DNA of 64,000 nt, taken from assembly GCA_033065855.1 (NCBI GenBank), contig JAVXUO010002681.1, positions 62,001 to 126,000 on the forward strand, read 5' to 3'. Source of the DNA: Escallonia rubra. Taxonomy: Eukaryota > Streptophyta > Magnoliopsida > Escalloniales > Escalloniaceae. Positions 44,905 through 55,444 of the stretch are shown one piece after another. The notes below the pieces were generated by a model. It had not been told where the DNA came from, did no database searches, and saw only the letters and a list, made by a program, of their open reading frames with translations. Within the stretch, counting starts at the first letter, position 1. Every line of letters starts with the position of its first letter. Both the position numbers and the translations under genes were made by a program.

Positions 44905-45655
44905 GGCAATTGACAAATTAACAAAAAATTGAACCTAAATTGACATACAAATCTAAATAATTCAGATAATTTAGGGCATGTAACCTAAATTGAAGACAAA
45001 TTAACAAAAAATTCAGATAATTTAGGGCAATTGACATACAAATCTCGAGGTGGGTACGACGGCGGCGGCGTTGGTGGTGCGGCGGCAGTGGTGGGTTTCG
45101 TTGCGCGGCAACAGTGGAGGGCTTTATGGCACGACCGGAGTGCAAGGCTTGGTGGCGCGGCGTCGGGTGGGGGACGGGAGTGTCGCCGGAGCTGGGTCCC
45201 CGTAGAGAAGGGTCGCCGGAGGTGGGTGGGTGAGAGCAGAATTTCAGAGAGAGAACGGGGAGAGAGAAAGAAACCAGATCTGTTTTTAAATGGAGGATCT
45301 TTAGTGACGGAATAACACCGTCGCTAAAACTCCGTCGGTGAATGTCTTATTATAAAGACTTTTTACGACAGACTTTTTAGCGACGGTTTTATTCCGTCGT
45401 TTAAATAATTTTAAAAAAAACTCAAAATTACTAATTTTATAAAAAATATTTAGCGACGGTAATTCCGTCTCTAAAAGTCCGCCATTAAAAATCCGTTGCA
45501 AAATACTTTTACCGACGGTGTCTTCCGTCGGTAATAGTATTTTTGCAACGGATTTTTAACGACGGGATATTCCGTCACTTAAAGACATGTTTAGCGACGG
45601 AATACCTTCCGTCGCTAAAACTCCGTCGCAAAATATATATTTTCTTGTGGTGTTA

Positions 45656-46744
45656 GTTTCCACTTGCATAACCAGTCATTCAGTTAGTCTAGTCCATAAG
45701 AATGTGGCAATAATGTTGTTCTCTTCGTCCTTGAAGCCGCTCAGTCTAATGAAAGAAAAAAATCATTGGACGAATTACATTGACGTTGAATCTATTATTA
45801 AACTCTTGATTCATTATTATCATTGAGATAATCATTATTTCTCAAAAACTCTCAAATCACTTGTATAAGATACTCCTCATGTTGTCTTTACTGGGCAATT
45901 TGTACTCATTCCTTTTTTGTGTTGTTGCAGGTTTATAAGATTGACCAAGGAGACCCCCTAAGGAGACAAGTTAGAAAAGTTGAGAGAGGTGATAAGTTGA
46001 GTAAGGTGAGACAAGGTAGACATCGTAAGACAAAGATTGAGCTATGAGGTGTGTCGAGAGGAGCTACACGACTAGAGTTTTGTATTACTTGTAAATGTTT
46101 ATGTCGTTTAACGACTTGAAAGTCTTTCACTGCAGTATGATGCATGTTTATAACAAAATTTTTGTAATGACGCATTTTGGAACGTGTATTAATGATGTTT
46201 GAAGGTGTAGCTGCTATGTATTATGCACAGGGTTATGATGTGATTATGATAGACAACTCAGCTTCAATGATCTCACAAGGGTTCAGGGTCTCGTACGAGC
46301 TCTGGCAACGGCCAAAGTCTTTTTCATCTTGCTTGTCGACCTTTTCAACTCGTCTTGGAGGCTGCAGCAACTGGCAAGAATTCATCTTTGTATGTTTAGG
46401 TGACCCTTCCAACCTATTTTTGGGGCCTGACATTTAGATATATGGCTCTGTCCTTCGACCCTTTCAACCAGTCTTCAGGGCTCCGGTAGCAGACGGTGTT
46501 ATTTACAAATTTTCATGTCTAGATGACCCTTTCAACTTGTCTTGGGGGCTTTGGCATTAGACAAATTTTTTTGTAATATATTGGTCGACAACCAATCATT
46601 TTTACTGTTAGCTCTAGCTTCGAACAATACCTATATTCCTATTGAGTCTGTTCAGAGTCTTATATATGGTATTTTCCGTATTTTCCTACAAAAATTTATT
46701 GGTTGTCAGTGATATTCACCCTCGTGAGAGCTCCCTCACCGAGA
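45656..46744. repeat. LTR remnant with degenerate repeats
   Basis: 45890-45945 contains TTTACTGGGCAATTTGTACTCA, a polypyrimidine stretch and CAGG. It matches the 3' part of the gypsy LTRs at 14258 and 18817, so an LTR remnant is likely. 46336-46560 has four degenerate copies (spacing about 56-67 bp) of GACCCTTTCAACY.GTCTTGGGGGCT. No gene seen. Confidence 0.5.
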
Positions 46745-48546
46745 AGCTCTATAGACACCCTATTTTTTAGTTATTATTAAACAAATAATTAATGGGTCTT
46801 ATTATTAATTAGAGTGCATTATTAAATTTAGGCATAGTAACGTGACTTAATTAATAAATTTAGTCCAGTCCAGTTAAATAGTTAAGCGTCAAAGTCCATT
46901 TGTGAAGTCCAATGATCTTGTCCAAACCACATACAGTCGAGTGGGATGTCCAGTTAGTGAATTGGTCCAATCTAGTCCAATCATCTAGTCATGTATAGCG
47001 TTTAGATTTCTAGATTTTATTTAATTTATTTAGTTTGTCTAGATAATTTAGGGAAATAATATGTGAATTATCCCTGATGCAAGATAATCTTTGGTCTATA
47101 TATTTAGAGATCACAAATCCAGAATCTCGTATCTCCCATATGCAAAATCAGAAATAATTACCGAAATTAGGGTCAGATAATGCCTCAAAATTAAAAATAT
47201 ATATATTTTCAAATGATGGGATGAATCGGCTGGGCTTCAACTGATCGCCAGTTAATTGACTTATCCAATATTCTGACTTATCTCCAGCCTTTCAGATTGA
47301 CATAGTTAATTTTATCAGGTTCTACGATCCTGAGCTCTATAAATAGAGGCCTTGGCCTTCGTTTTCAAGGTTCTCCAATTCTAAAGCATATTCTCCTTAG
47401 AGCTTGTGTACCATTTCTTCGTGGAGTGATACACTATCTCTATCGAGAATCTTAACAATTCATGCTCACTTAATAAAGTGCTTATTTTAGTCTTTGTATC
47501 GTGGATCCTTCAGAGAGAGTCCCCGAGTCTTCAAGACAAGCTACTTCAACATGTGATTTTACTAGTTTTCTATTGCAGAGAAAATACTCTAGTATTGTCT
47601 CCCCTTCTTGTAGTCACATTTCCATTATCAAAGATAAAAAATAAAAAAAAGGGAGTCTTTACATTTCTTTGTCTATGTTTAGGACCAAAATATAGATTAC
47701 TTCCCCCAAGACCAGAGTCAAATTACTGTGATTTTGATTCCGGTTAGTCCGACCAAATGCGTAGGCAATTCAGTCCCTGATGTCGAGTTCAAGCCAAAAA
47801 TATAAAAATAAACTTAGAGTGGTATTTGTTTCATGGTACATGTTACGTGTTTTAAAGGCCAATATTCAACCGAAATGTAGTAGAAACCAAAAGGATGTGG
47901 CGGATGCTTAACAGTTTCCTGCTGCATAACTTAGTTCCCAAACCAATCTCCTGGTTTTCACTAGATAAGTTGTCCTTTTGAACACTTTAGAGTAATTTCT
48001 ATGTTTTTTTATTTCCCTTGAATTGAATAAGATGGGGACTCCTAAAATCCTCTTTAGCGAGGGATTTTTTCGAGGCAGTTCGATACGCCTGGCATAAAAA
48101 ATAAGTTCAGTTCTAGGAAGAAAAGCGAAGTAGAACAAAGTAACATTGTCAATACTATTATTAATATAAAGATTCTTAAATATCGACCACTCTGAATCAT
48201 TTAAACACGCACTTACAGAAAAAAGGAAATGAATTATTATAGGGAATAATTATGGGATGTATTACTATCACTCTACCTTGAACTCTGGAAATCAAAATGG
48301 TCATTATTGAAATGTTGTGGTAGTCCATGGTAGTTATGGTCACAAGATTGTTGTAATAAATATGGTATAGCGCTGGTGACGGTATTTGTAGATTCTGTAA
48401 CAAGTAGTGATTGTGGTGATGCTGGCTATGGTGGCGATGGTAGTGGTAAGAATAGAGTGATTACAGCAATTGGCAATGACAAACATATTGGTGATAATGA
48501 TGGTTGTGATGTCAAAATTGTGATGCAGTAATTTTAGTTGTAGCTG
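46745..48546. other. Probable LTR fragment and low-complexity DNA
   Basis: 46750 starts TATAGACACCCTATTTTTTAG, resembling a mutated LTR start. CTCTATAAATAGAGGCC at about 47335 is a good TATA box, with a transcribed-leader-like stretch to about 47760. No coding domain was found. 47760-48250 has one minus frame (48138-47908) that is not recognised. 48260-48546 is a GGT/GAT-rich interrupted simple sequence similar to 50940-51153. Confidence 0.4.
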
Positions 48547-49017
48547 TGATAATGTGTCTCGGATAAAAACCCCTGAATGTGTGGGAATCCCACATCGATT
48601 ATTCATAGAAGGTTACAACTTGACCCTAAGTATATAAGTCTTGTCCCACATTGGTTATTTAGAGAAAGTCACTACTTATCTCTAACTATATATATGTTGT
48701 TTTGTATTGTGCTTTAAGTACAAGAGAAAATAGGGGATTAGTCCTTCTTTGAATAGGTCAAAGAGAGAAGAGTCTTTCTTTGAGTAGGTCAAAGAGAGAA
48801 GAGTCCTTCTTTGAGTAGGACAAGAGAGAAGAGTCATTGTTTGAGAAGGTTTGTTGGGAGAGACAAAGGTCTGTAATCTCCGGTGACAAACATAGTGAAA
48901 TCGCTGTTACCACCGTGGAGTAGGCTTTCGCTGAACCACATAAATATTGTATGCCTCTATTTTTTGTATCGATTATCTTCTTTAATGCTTGGTGCGAATT
49001 TAGTGTATCCTTTAACA
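48547..49017 (+). repeat. 5' LTR of the deleted copia element
   Basis: 471 bp. TATATAAG at about 48630; tandem TTCTTTGA(A/G)TAGGTCAAAGAG units at 48740-48850. Confidence 0.85.
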
Positions 49018-49019
49018 GG

Positions 49020-49031
49020 TGGTATCAGAGC
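49020..49031 (+). other. Primer-binding site, initiator tRNA-Met type
   Basis: TGGTATCAGAGC two bases after the LTR end. Confidence 0.9.
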
Positions 49032-49063
49032 TGAAGTTCGCGGTAGATTGAAAGCATCTTGCA

Positions 49064-50142
49064 ATGGCGCCAAATACTTTGACGAAGTATGATTTGGAGA
49101 AATTTGATGGATCAAACGATTTTAGTTTATGGAGAATGAAGATGTGTGCTGTTCTAATTCAGCAAGGGTTGTTGAAAGCATTAAAAGAGAAACAAGGGCT
49201 TCTTGATACGATGTCTGATGATGAAAAAGAAGACATGTTGGAGAAAGCCCATAGTGCCATGTTACTGTGTTTCACCGACAACGTGTTACGAAAGGTTTCT
49301 CAGGAAACGACTGCGGCAGGATTATGGCTAAAATTGGAGAGCTTATACATGGCAAAATCTCTGACAAATCGCCTATATTTAAACAACTGTTGTATACTCT
49401 TTGAATGAAAGAAGGTACATCGACCAGTGATCATCTTGACGAATATAACAATGTAATATTAGACCTGCAAAATATTGATATCAAGATAGAAGATGAGGAT
49501 AAAGCTTTAATGGTTTGTACGAGACTGGATATTTCTCATGCTGTCAGTGTGGTTAGCAGGTACATGGGTAATCCTGGGATAGCTCATTGGCAGGCAGTAA
49601 AGTGGATACTTCGATACCTAAGAGGTACTGCAGATACTGGTTTAGTCTACCATCGAGGCAATGATGTTAATGGTAGAGTTGTTGGATATGTGGATTCAAA
49701 CTACACTGGAGATTTGGATAGGACGAGATCTTTGACAGGTTATGTCTTCACTTTTTTGAGCTGTGTGATAAGTTGGAAGGCTACTCTTCAGACTATTGTT
49801 GCCTTGTCTACCACAGAAGCTGAGTATATAGCAGCGACCGAAGCAGTGAAGGAAGCTATTTGGTTGAAGGGATTAGTTGCTGTTTTGGGTTTGAAGCAGG
49901 AGTGTAGCACTGTTTACTGCAGCAGCCGAAGTGCCATACATCTGACCAAAAATTAGATGTTCCATGAGCGGACCAAGCACATTGATGTCAGGTTTACTTT
50001 TATTCGGGATATGGTTTCTCAGGGTACTATTATGGTAGAGAAGATTTCTACATATGAAAATTCAGCAGACATGATGACAAAGTATATTCAAGAGATCAAG
50101 TTTAAGCACTGCTTAGATTTGATCGGTTTTAGCAGTATTTGA
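49064..50142 (+). pseudogene. copia gag fused to RNase H by deletion
   Basis: 49064-49390 encodes a copia gag start (KYDLEKFDGSNDFSLWRMKM; AAGLWLKLESLYMAKSLTNR). A one-base shift near 49380 and a TGA at 49402-49404 (CTTTGAATG, where relatives have Arg) precede MKEGTSTSDHLDEYNNVILD and KIEDEDKALMV. From about 49515 the same frame becomes RNase H: CTRLDISHAVSVVSRYMGNP, WILRYLRGTADTGLVY, ALSTTEAEYIAATEA. TAG at 49954-49956 (relatives have Gln) is followed by MFHERTKHIDVRFTFIRDMV and a tail ending at 50142. All enzymatic parts needed for copying are lost. Confidence 0.88.
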
Positions 50143-50231
50143 GGTGCAGCCCTAGGGGGTAGGTGTGGTAGCAGCATATGATATTTTCAGATTGTTTGTG
50201 GCTTGTTTTATCCAAGCCAAGTGGAGATTTG

Positions 50232-50673
50232 TGATAATGCATCTTGGATAGAAAACTTGGAATTTGTGGGAATCCCACATCGGTTATTCAGAGAAGTTTA
50301 CAACTTGACCTTAAATATATAAGTTTTGTCCCACATTGGTTATTTAGATAAAGTCACTACTTATCTCTAAGTATATATGAGTTGTCTTGTATTGTGTTTT
50401 AAGTACAAGAGAAAAGAGAGGAAGAGTCCTTCTTTGAATAGGTCAAAAAGAGAAGATTTCTTCTTTGAGTATGACAAGATAGAAGAGCCATTATTTGAGA
50501 GGGTTTGCTTCGAGAGACAAAGGTTTGTAGTGACAAACATAGTGAAATCGCTGCTACCACCTTGGAGTAGGCTTCCGCCAAACCACGTAAATAATGTGTG
50601 GCTCTATTTTTTTTATATTGTTTTTCGATTCTATTCTTTAATGCTTGGTGTGAATCTAGTGTATCTTTTAATA
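50232..50673 (+). repeat. 3' LTR of the deleted copia element
   Basis: Matches 48547-49017 with several substitutions and fewer internal repeat units; the end reads TTTTAATA instead of TTTAACA. Confidence 0.82.
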
Positions 50674-51153
50674 GTACCAATAGTATGAAAGTTTCCTTCT
50701 CAATATTGCATTTCGGTAGTTTTAATACTCATTTTCAATACCTATTAAGAGTGTTACGAGTTGCATTAGAAAACATGAAAAGTACTTTTTTGTGAGGAAA
50801 GTATTTTTTTCTATAAAATGGTATTAGTCCAATCACGATATAAATACACATAGATCTTTACTATGATTTATATATGGGTACTACAAAATCAATAAAAGTT
50901 GATAATCTTTGATCATGGTTTTTTTTCGGTAACATTTATCAGAAGAAAGTAGTAATGGCGGTTAATAGTGGGTAATGATAGGTGTGATAAGCGGAGGTAG
51001 AAAAGGCAATGATGATGATTGTGATAGCGGTGGTGGTAGTAATATCGATAATGTAGTGATTGTGACAACAATGACAATAGTGGTGGTAGTAATGATGGCT
51101 ATTCTGACAATAATAGTGGCTTGTCAGTGGTAGTGACAGTAGTAAGGTGATGA
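50674..51153. other. Low-complexity flank
   Basis: AT-rich to 50940, then GGT/GAT-rich cryptic simple sequence on the plus strand to 51153. No gene seen. The composition matches 48260-48546, on the other side of the copia element. Confidence 0.6.
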
Positions 51154-51475
51154 TGCCAAAAAGTGGGTTCGTACTTACGTGGAGGTGCCATAAAGGCTGC
51201 AGTCCGAGTCAGCTTCCAAGTATGTTGATGTGAGACACAGCAAGGGTGGAACAAGGGCAGAGACCAAGGGCTTCCCAGACAGAGCTCGAGGGTGGCAATG
51301 CTGCGAGGGCGATGGCGCGAGATGAATACACGATGACAGTCACAATCCGATGCTTAGGTCCAGAGTCAGGGCACTGTGTGTTTCTCTCTCTAGGATTCTA
51401 GAGAGAGAGTGAAAATGTGAGAGTTCTGAAAATGTCCAACCTTAATGTTCTTTTTTAAATGAATTCTCAAGACCT

Positions 51476-51545
51476 CTATTTATAGAGATTGAGATGATGA
51501 TGTCATTAACCGACACGTGGCACTCCCCGGGAGTGACACGTCACC
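51476..51545 (-). promoter_or_regulatory. LTR promoter module (solo LTR)
   Basis: CTATAAATAG on the minus strand (51476-51485), with GATGATGTCATTA, GACACGTGG and GTGACACGTCACC upstream within 60 bp. Confidence 0.65.
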
Positions 51546-52548
51546 GGGGTTCCACGGACTGTCGGATCGCATATTCACCCGGCCAGCTCCTCACAGCGTC
51601 GCTCCGTCTGTCAGGAAAGACTGGCTCCCACCGCGTTGGTGTGACCAGAGAACCCCCTTGATCTAGCCTCCAATCCAAGCCCTTGCGGAGTCCCACAGGC
51701 CTGGCAGCGGTGGGGAAGACCCGACGCCCACCTGCCAGGTGAACTAGGCGCGATGCCCTCCGAAGACCTGCTCCCGTCTTGGAGTGACCCGGGGGTCATA
51801 GTCCCTAGAGGTGCCGACGCAAGCCCCCAGTGCCGGAGCACGTAGGCCAGTCACGCAGGCACCCTGACGGAGATAGTATCCCGGAGGAGTCGCCTATTCC
51901 GCAGGCCGAGGTAGCATCCCGGAGGAGCCGTCTACCTGGCGGAAGGGGAGTTGAAGAGCTCCCTGGCAAAGATAGTGTCCCGGAGGAGTCGCCTATCCCC
52001 GCGGGTGAGTCCTTGTGCCGGAGCACTCGGAGCAAGTCAATGTAGCATCCCGGAGGAGCCGTCTACCCGACTGACCGAGGTAGCATCCCGGAGGAGCCGT
52101 CTACCTGGCGGAAGGGGAGTTGAAGAGCTCCTTGGCAGAGATAGTGTCCCGGAGGAGTCGCCTATTCCCGCAGGATGATGTACACTCCGGAGAGGGGGTT
52201 GAAGCATGTTCCATGACGAAGGTAAGGTGCGCATGGTGTGATGAATAAGTGTGGTGCCCGGGGGCATGATGACATGATTGTGGCGCGTGGGCGCGATGAA
52301 GTGAGTAAGGTGTCGTGAGCACGTCTATGTCAATGGCGCGGCGCATGGGCGCGACGGAGTGCGTAAGGTGCCAGGGGCACGGTAGTGTGACAAAGAGCCT
52401 GGGGGCACGGCTGTATCAGCGGCACGGCGCGGTGCACAGGCGCGGCGAAGTGTTGGAACGTGATGCCAGGACGTCGGGCGACGGGGTCGCGGGGTGACGC
52501 CCGAGCGACTGGGGTCGCAAAGTGAAGTCTGGGCGACGTGGTCGCGGA

Positions 52549-52728
52549 GATGAGGTCCGGACGACGGGCGACGGGGGTCGCGGCGATGACGTCCGGACGA
52601 CGGGCGACGAGGGTCGCGGAGTTGACGTCCGGACGACGGGCGACGCGGGTCGCGGAGTTGACGTCCGGACGACGGGCGACGCGGGTCGCGGAGTTGACGT
52701 CCGGACGACGGGCGACGGGGGTCGCGGA
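52549..52728. repeat. 36-bp CpG-rich minisatellite, 5 copies
   Basis: Units start at 52549, 52585, 52621, 52657 and 52693, each containing GTCCGGACGACGGGCGACG and GGTCGCGG. Units three and four are identical. Because 36 is a multiple of three, several frames on both strands stay open; these frames are not called as genes. Confidence 0.95.
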
Positions 52729-53113
52729 GGATGCAAGTCCTTTTGAAGAGAAGTGAAAGTGTTAAGTATGGAGACCAAAGGCCAACCCTTCGGGGAAGGC
52801 CAAGGCCAACCTCAAGGGGAGGCCGAGGCCGACCCCAAGAGGAAGGCCAAGGCCGAGGCCGACCCCAAGGGGGAGGCCAAGGCCAACTTCCTTGGGCAAG
52901 TGTCATGGCGCGTCGACAGGCGACAGGCGAAGTGCGACGATCGAAGCGTCATGAGGCTTGGTCACGTTCCTTGAGCGTGCATGCTTTGACCGGTTGTGAG
53001 CGTTGAAAATGGCTGTTGCTTGTGCGGACGTGTCATGCAAAATGGGACCGTAGTGGGCCTTTGAGTACGTCCAGAATAGGTTGGGAACATGTGATAGCAA
53101 TGATAATTAAATT

Positions 53114-53274
53114 CTACTCCAAGACTTGGAGCTCCTTAATAATTTCTCTAGATGAACTTTCCTTTGGCGTCATGTTTTTGTATGATGCAGAATAATCCAC
53201 AAGTTCTTCGTCAATTTTTAATCTTTCGGGTTTATCAATATTATAGCCATGGACTGCCATGGTCCGAACAATTT
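53114..53274 (-). pseudogene. Unidentified coding exon (last exon of an unknown gene)
   Basis: Minus strand: an AG (53276-53275) precedes an open stretch reading IVRTMAVHGYNIDKPERLKI, then DEELVDYSASYKNM, ending EIIKELQVLE and a TAG at 53116-53114. It is 53 codons, too long and too protein-like to ignore, with a plausible splice acceptor at its start. The sequence upstream (53280-53648) looks intronic and is cut by the LTR-like insertion at 53649. I do not recognise the protein. It could be the last exon of a host gene or part of a captured fragment. Confidence 0.4.
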
Positions 53275-54725
53275 CTTAACGCCATATCATGATGTCATGT
53301 TAGTGTGAATTTAGTGATTTAAATATAGAATAAAAGCTGAGACTAACATGCATGAACTATGAATGTTGAAATGAGCTTGACAAAACACTATGAAAAGTAC
53401 TCGTATTAACGGGCTTATACATTTCACCATATGAAAAAAAACTCAAAAGTCCAAGGATCTCAAGAACATGCAAACAATCATTGCTAAACAATAATACAGA
53501 CAAAAGCCTATGAGGTTAAAGGACTAAAAACAAACAAATTATTTCTGGAAACTCTAATATGATGTTCAACATTGGTCTAAACATAAATAATAAGGGTGAG
53601 GTTGCCTTAAGTTGAGCTAAAAGGGACAAAAAAAGTTATAAATAGAAATGTAACACCCCAAAATCTAGGCCTGACTTTCTACTTTAGTAGTTGTATATTT
53701 TTTAGTGATTATTATAATATTTTAACGACTATTAACTTAGCAATATATATAAAAAAAAAATTGAAATGATAGAGAGCGATTTGGGATATAAAGAAGGAAA
53801 CTTTTGAAGCAATTAAATGAATATTTGTTTATAAATAGGCAAAACAAAATAAAGGAGTTAAAAAAAAGAGAGAGATTAAAGACAGAAAAGAGAGAAGATG
53901 AGAAAGGAGAAACGGGGGCGGCCGGCCCTAAAGTAGGCGCCTCTGCAACGTCTGGGCAGCCCCATCGCCGACCCCGCGGTGGTTACCGGCAGCCAAACCC
54001 AGCAGCTTCTTCACCGCGCCGCCCACACGCGGTCACCGGCGGCCGATCCCAACCAGCCGTGGATTGTCTATGCGCCGCTACTGTCATGGCATCGCAGCCA
54101 CAACGACGGCCAACGGTAGCTATTCCGGCGACGGGATGCCGCTAAAGACGGTGCTGGGGTAGCCAACAACTCGTCGTACTGCCGGGTTCTTGATTCCACT
54201 TGCCACCACTAATATCTCCCTTAACACGGCCCAGATCAGCCTGTACTGCTAGCTACGGGACACCGGCGAGGCCAACCGGCCGGTGAGGGCGGTGCCGGAG
54301 ACCAAGAACGTGTCTGTCATCATGGGTCTTTTGCTTAATCGCAGCAAAGTTGTTGAGAATTTAATGGAATCGGAATCACTAACCGAAGACTTTGAGGCGC
54401 GTGATCGTTTCTTTAAAATTTTATTTGTCCTCACTCGAAAACGAGTTTGCTGATGGGTTAGTGACAAATAATCCTTCAGGATACAACAAAATCTGCAGGA
54501 ATCTGCAAACAGCAAAATCGAGAATTTCACTTGGAATTCTCTTTGAAGCAATGTACGTTTTTTGCTATAGAAATTTTGCAAAAAGAGAAGATTTTGAAAA
54601 TTTCAAAATTAATATGCTGAAAGAACTAAAAATCTGAAAAAATGTATGAATTTTGGACAGACACAACTGTTAGGAAATCAAAACAGTTGTAACAGTTCAA
54701 AAAAAATAACTGCCAAAAATTAATT

Positions 54726-54803
54726 GGGTAAATTACACTAAAACCCCCTGAGGTTTTACGTAATTACACTCCACTACCGCTATCTTTAAAAATTACACTC
54801 CGC
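54726..54803 (+). repeat. Left terminal inverted repeat of the MULE
   Basis: 78 bp, identical to the complement of 55880-55957; ends ATTACACTCCGC. Confidence 0.95.
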
Positions 54804-55258
54804 CCCCTGAGGTTTGTACCCGCATTACACACAACTACACACTTTTAACGGCCCGTCCAACTCCGTTTCAAGATTCTCTGACACACTCATTTATGTAATT
54901 TTCATACCCAAAATACCCCCCTCTTCTCCGGCGACATCTTCTCGCTATCCATTTTCGCTCTGTCGTGACTTGGGTTGTCTGAGTTCTGACATAAGGTGGA
55001 GCCACAGTTGGCAACTCAGTGTGTGTGTGCATGCTTGCCCCAGTTCTGTTGTCCCCTCTAAACACCTTCTATCCTCACAAGCCCAAGAAGCAAAGCCTCC
55101 TCCCTTCTCCATTGTATGCCCAGCCTCGATCTGCCGCTGAGTTGGGTTCTTCCCTGCAGGAACAGTGAAATCAACGCCCCTTTTCTGGATGACTATATGA
55201 ATTTCAACAAAAACTCGAGCATAGTGGCCACGGTCGGCTTCATCTTCATTTTGCAGTG

Positions 55259-55400
55259 AAGCAGTGCCAATACAAGGTGCTGGGGCTTGGCGGCGACTGC
55301 ACCGCCGGCGAGATCCGCTCCGCCTACCGCCGGCTTGTCCTCCAGCGCAACCCGGACAAGCTCGCCCAGTTCGGCATCTCCCCCGCCGCCTACCGCCGGC
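55259..55400 (+). pseudogene. Captured DnaJ (J-domain) fragment
   Basis: Reads KQCQYKVLGLGGDCTAGEIR, SAYRRLVLQRNPDKLAQFGI. This is the start of a J-domain of the JJJ1/DNAJC21 type; the diagnostic HPD is NPD here, so the key His that stimulates Hsp70 ATPase is lost. Only helices I-II are present, ending where LEA2 sequence begins in another frame. Confidence 0.8.
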
Positions 55401-55444
55401 TTTCCCTCCAGGCCTATCAAACATCTCCCTTCCCAGCCTCACAG

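Larger units (their letters stand above)
41796..45652. mobile_element. CACTA element carrying B3 and UGT gene pieces
   Basis: Termini CACTACAAGGAATAAGG (41796) and TTTTCTTGTGGTG (ending 45652) are inverted, and both sides are flanked by the 3-bp target duplication TTA (41793-41795, 45653-45655). Subterminal blocks 41815-42130 and 45297-45650 are packed with TTTAGCGACGG and its complement. No transposase is present. Instead the 3.86-kb element contains a two-exon B3 gene (minus), a small copia fragment (43290-43410) and the first 89 codons of a UGT-like gene (plus). 43450-44300 holds no gene. 45050-45290 is GC-rich with CGGCGG runs, like the leader at 4600-4760. Confidence 0.9.
48547..50673 (+). 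mobile_element. Internally deleted Ty1/copia element
   Basis: LTRs at 48547-49017 (TGATAATG...TTTAACA) and 50232-50673 (TGATAATG...TTTAATA) flank an initiator tRNA-Met PBS (49020-49031), a gag start, an RNase H end and a polypurine-like tract (AAGTGGAGATTTG, 50219-50231). Protease, integrase and RT are missing: gag continues directly into RNase H at about 49515. No matching 5-bp target duplication was seen. The LTRs contain GTGGGAATCCCAC and a roughly 33-bp repeat (GAGTCCTTCTTTGAGTAGG), about four copies in the left LTR and fewer in the right. Confidence 0.88.
51154..53089 (-). mobile_element. Solo gypsy LTR
   Basis: Starts TGCCAAAAAGTGGG and ends TTGGGAACA, the family LTR ends, with no PBS or polypurine tract outside. 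About 1.94 kb. Contains the promoter module (51476-51545), 169-bp-type repeats (51870-52190), a 36-bp minisatellite (52549-52728) and a GGCCGAGGCCGACCCCAAG-rich block (52790-52890). Flanking bases GATGA and TGTGA do not form a clear target duplication, but the flanks on both sides are similar simple sequence, as expected for unequal LTR recombination. Confidence 0.85.

Noticed and set aside
47908..48138. 76-codon minus-strand frame with basic residues, possibly organellar
   Set aside because: No recognisable plastid or mitochondrial protein; surrounding sequence looks like LTR remnants.
52325..52906. 193-codon minus-strand frame with repeated RDPRRPSSGRQL
   Set aside because: A product of the 36-bp minisatellite inside a solo LTR; all frames there stay open.
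51149..53094. Target duplication around the solo LTR (GATGA/TGTGA)
   Set aside because: Only three of five positions agree in a low-complexity flank; not enough to claim.
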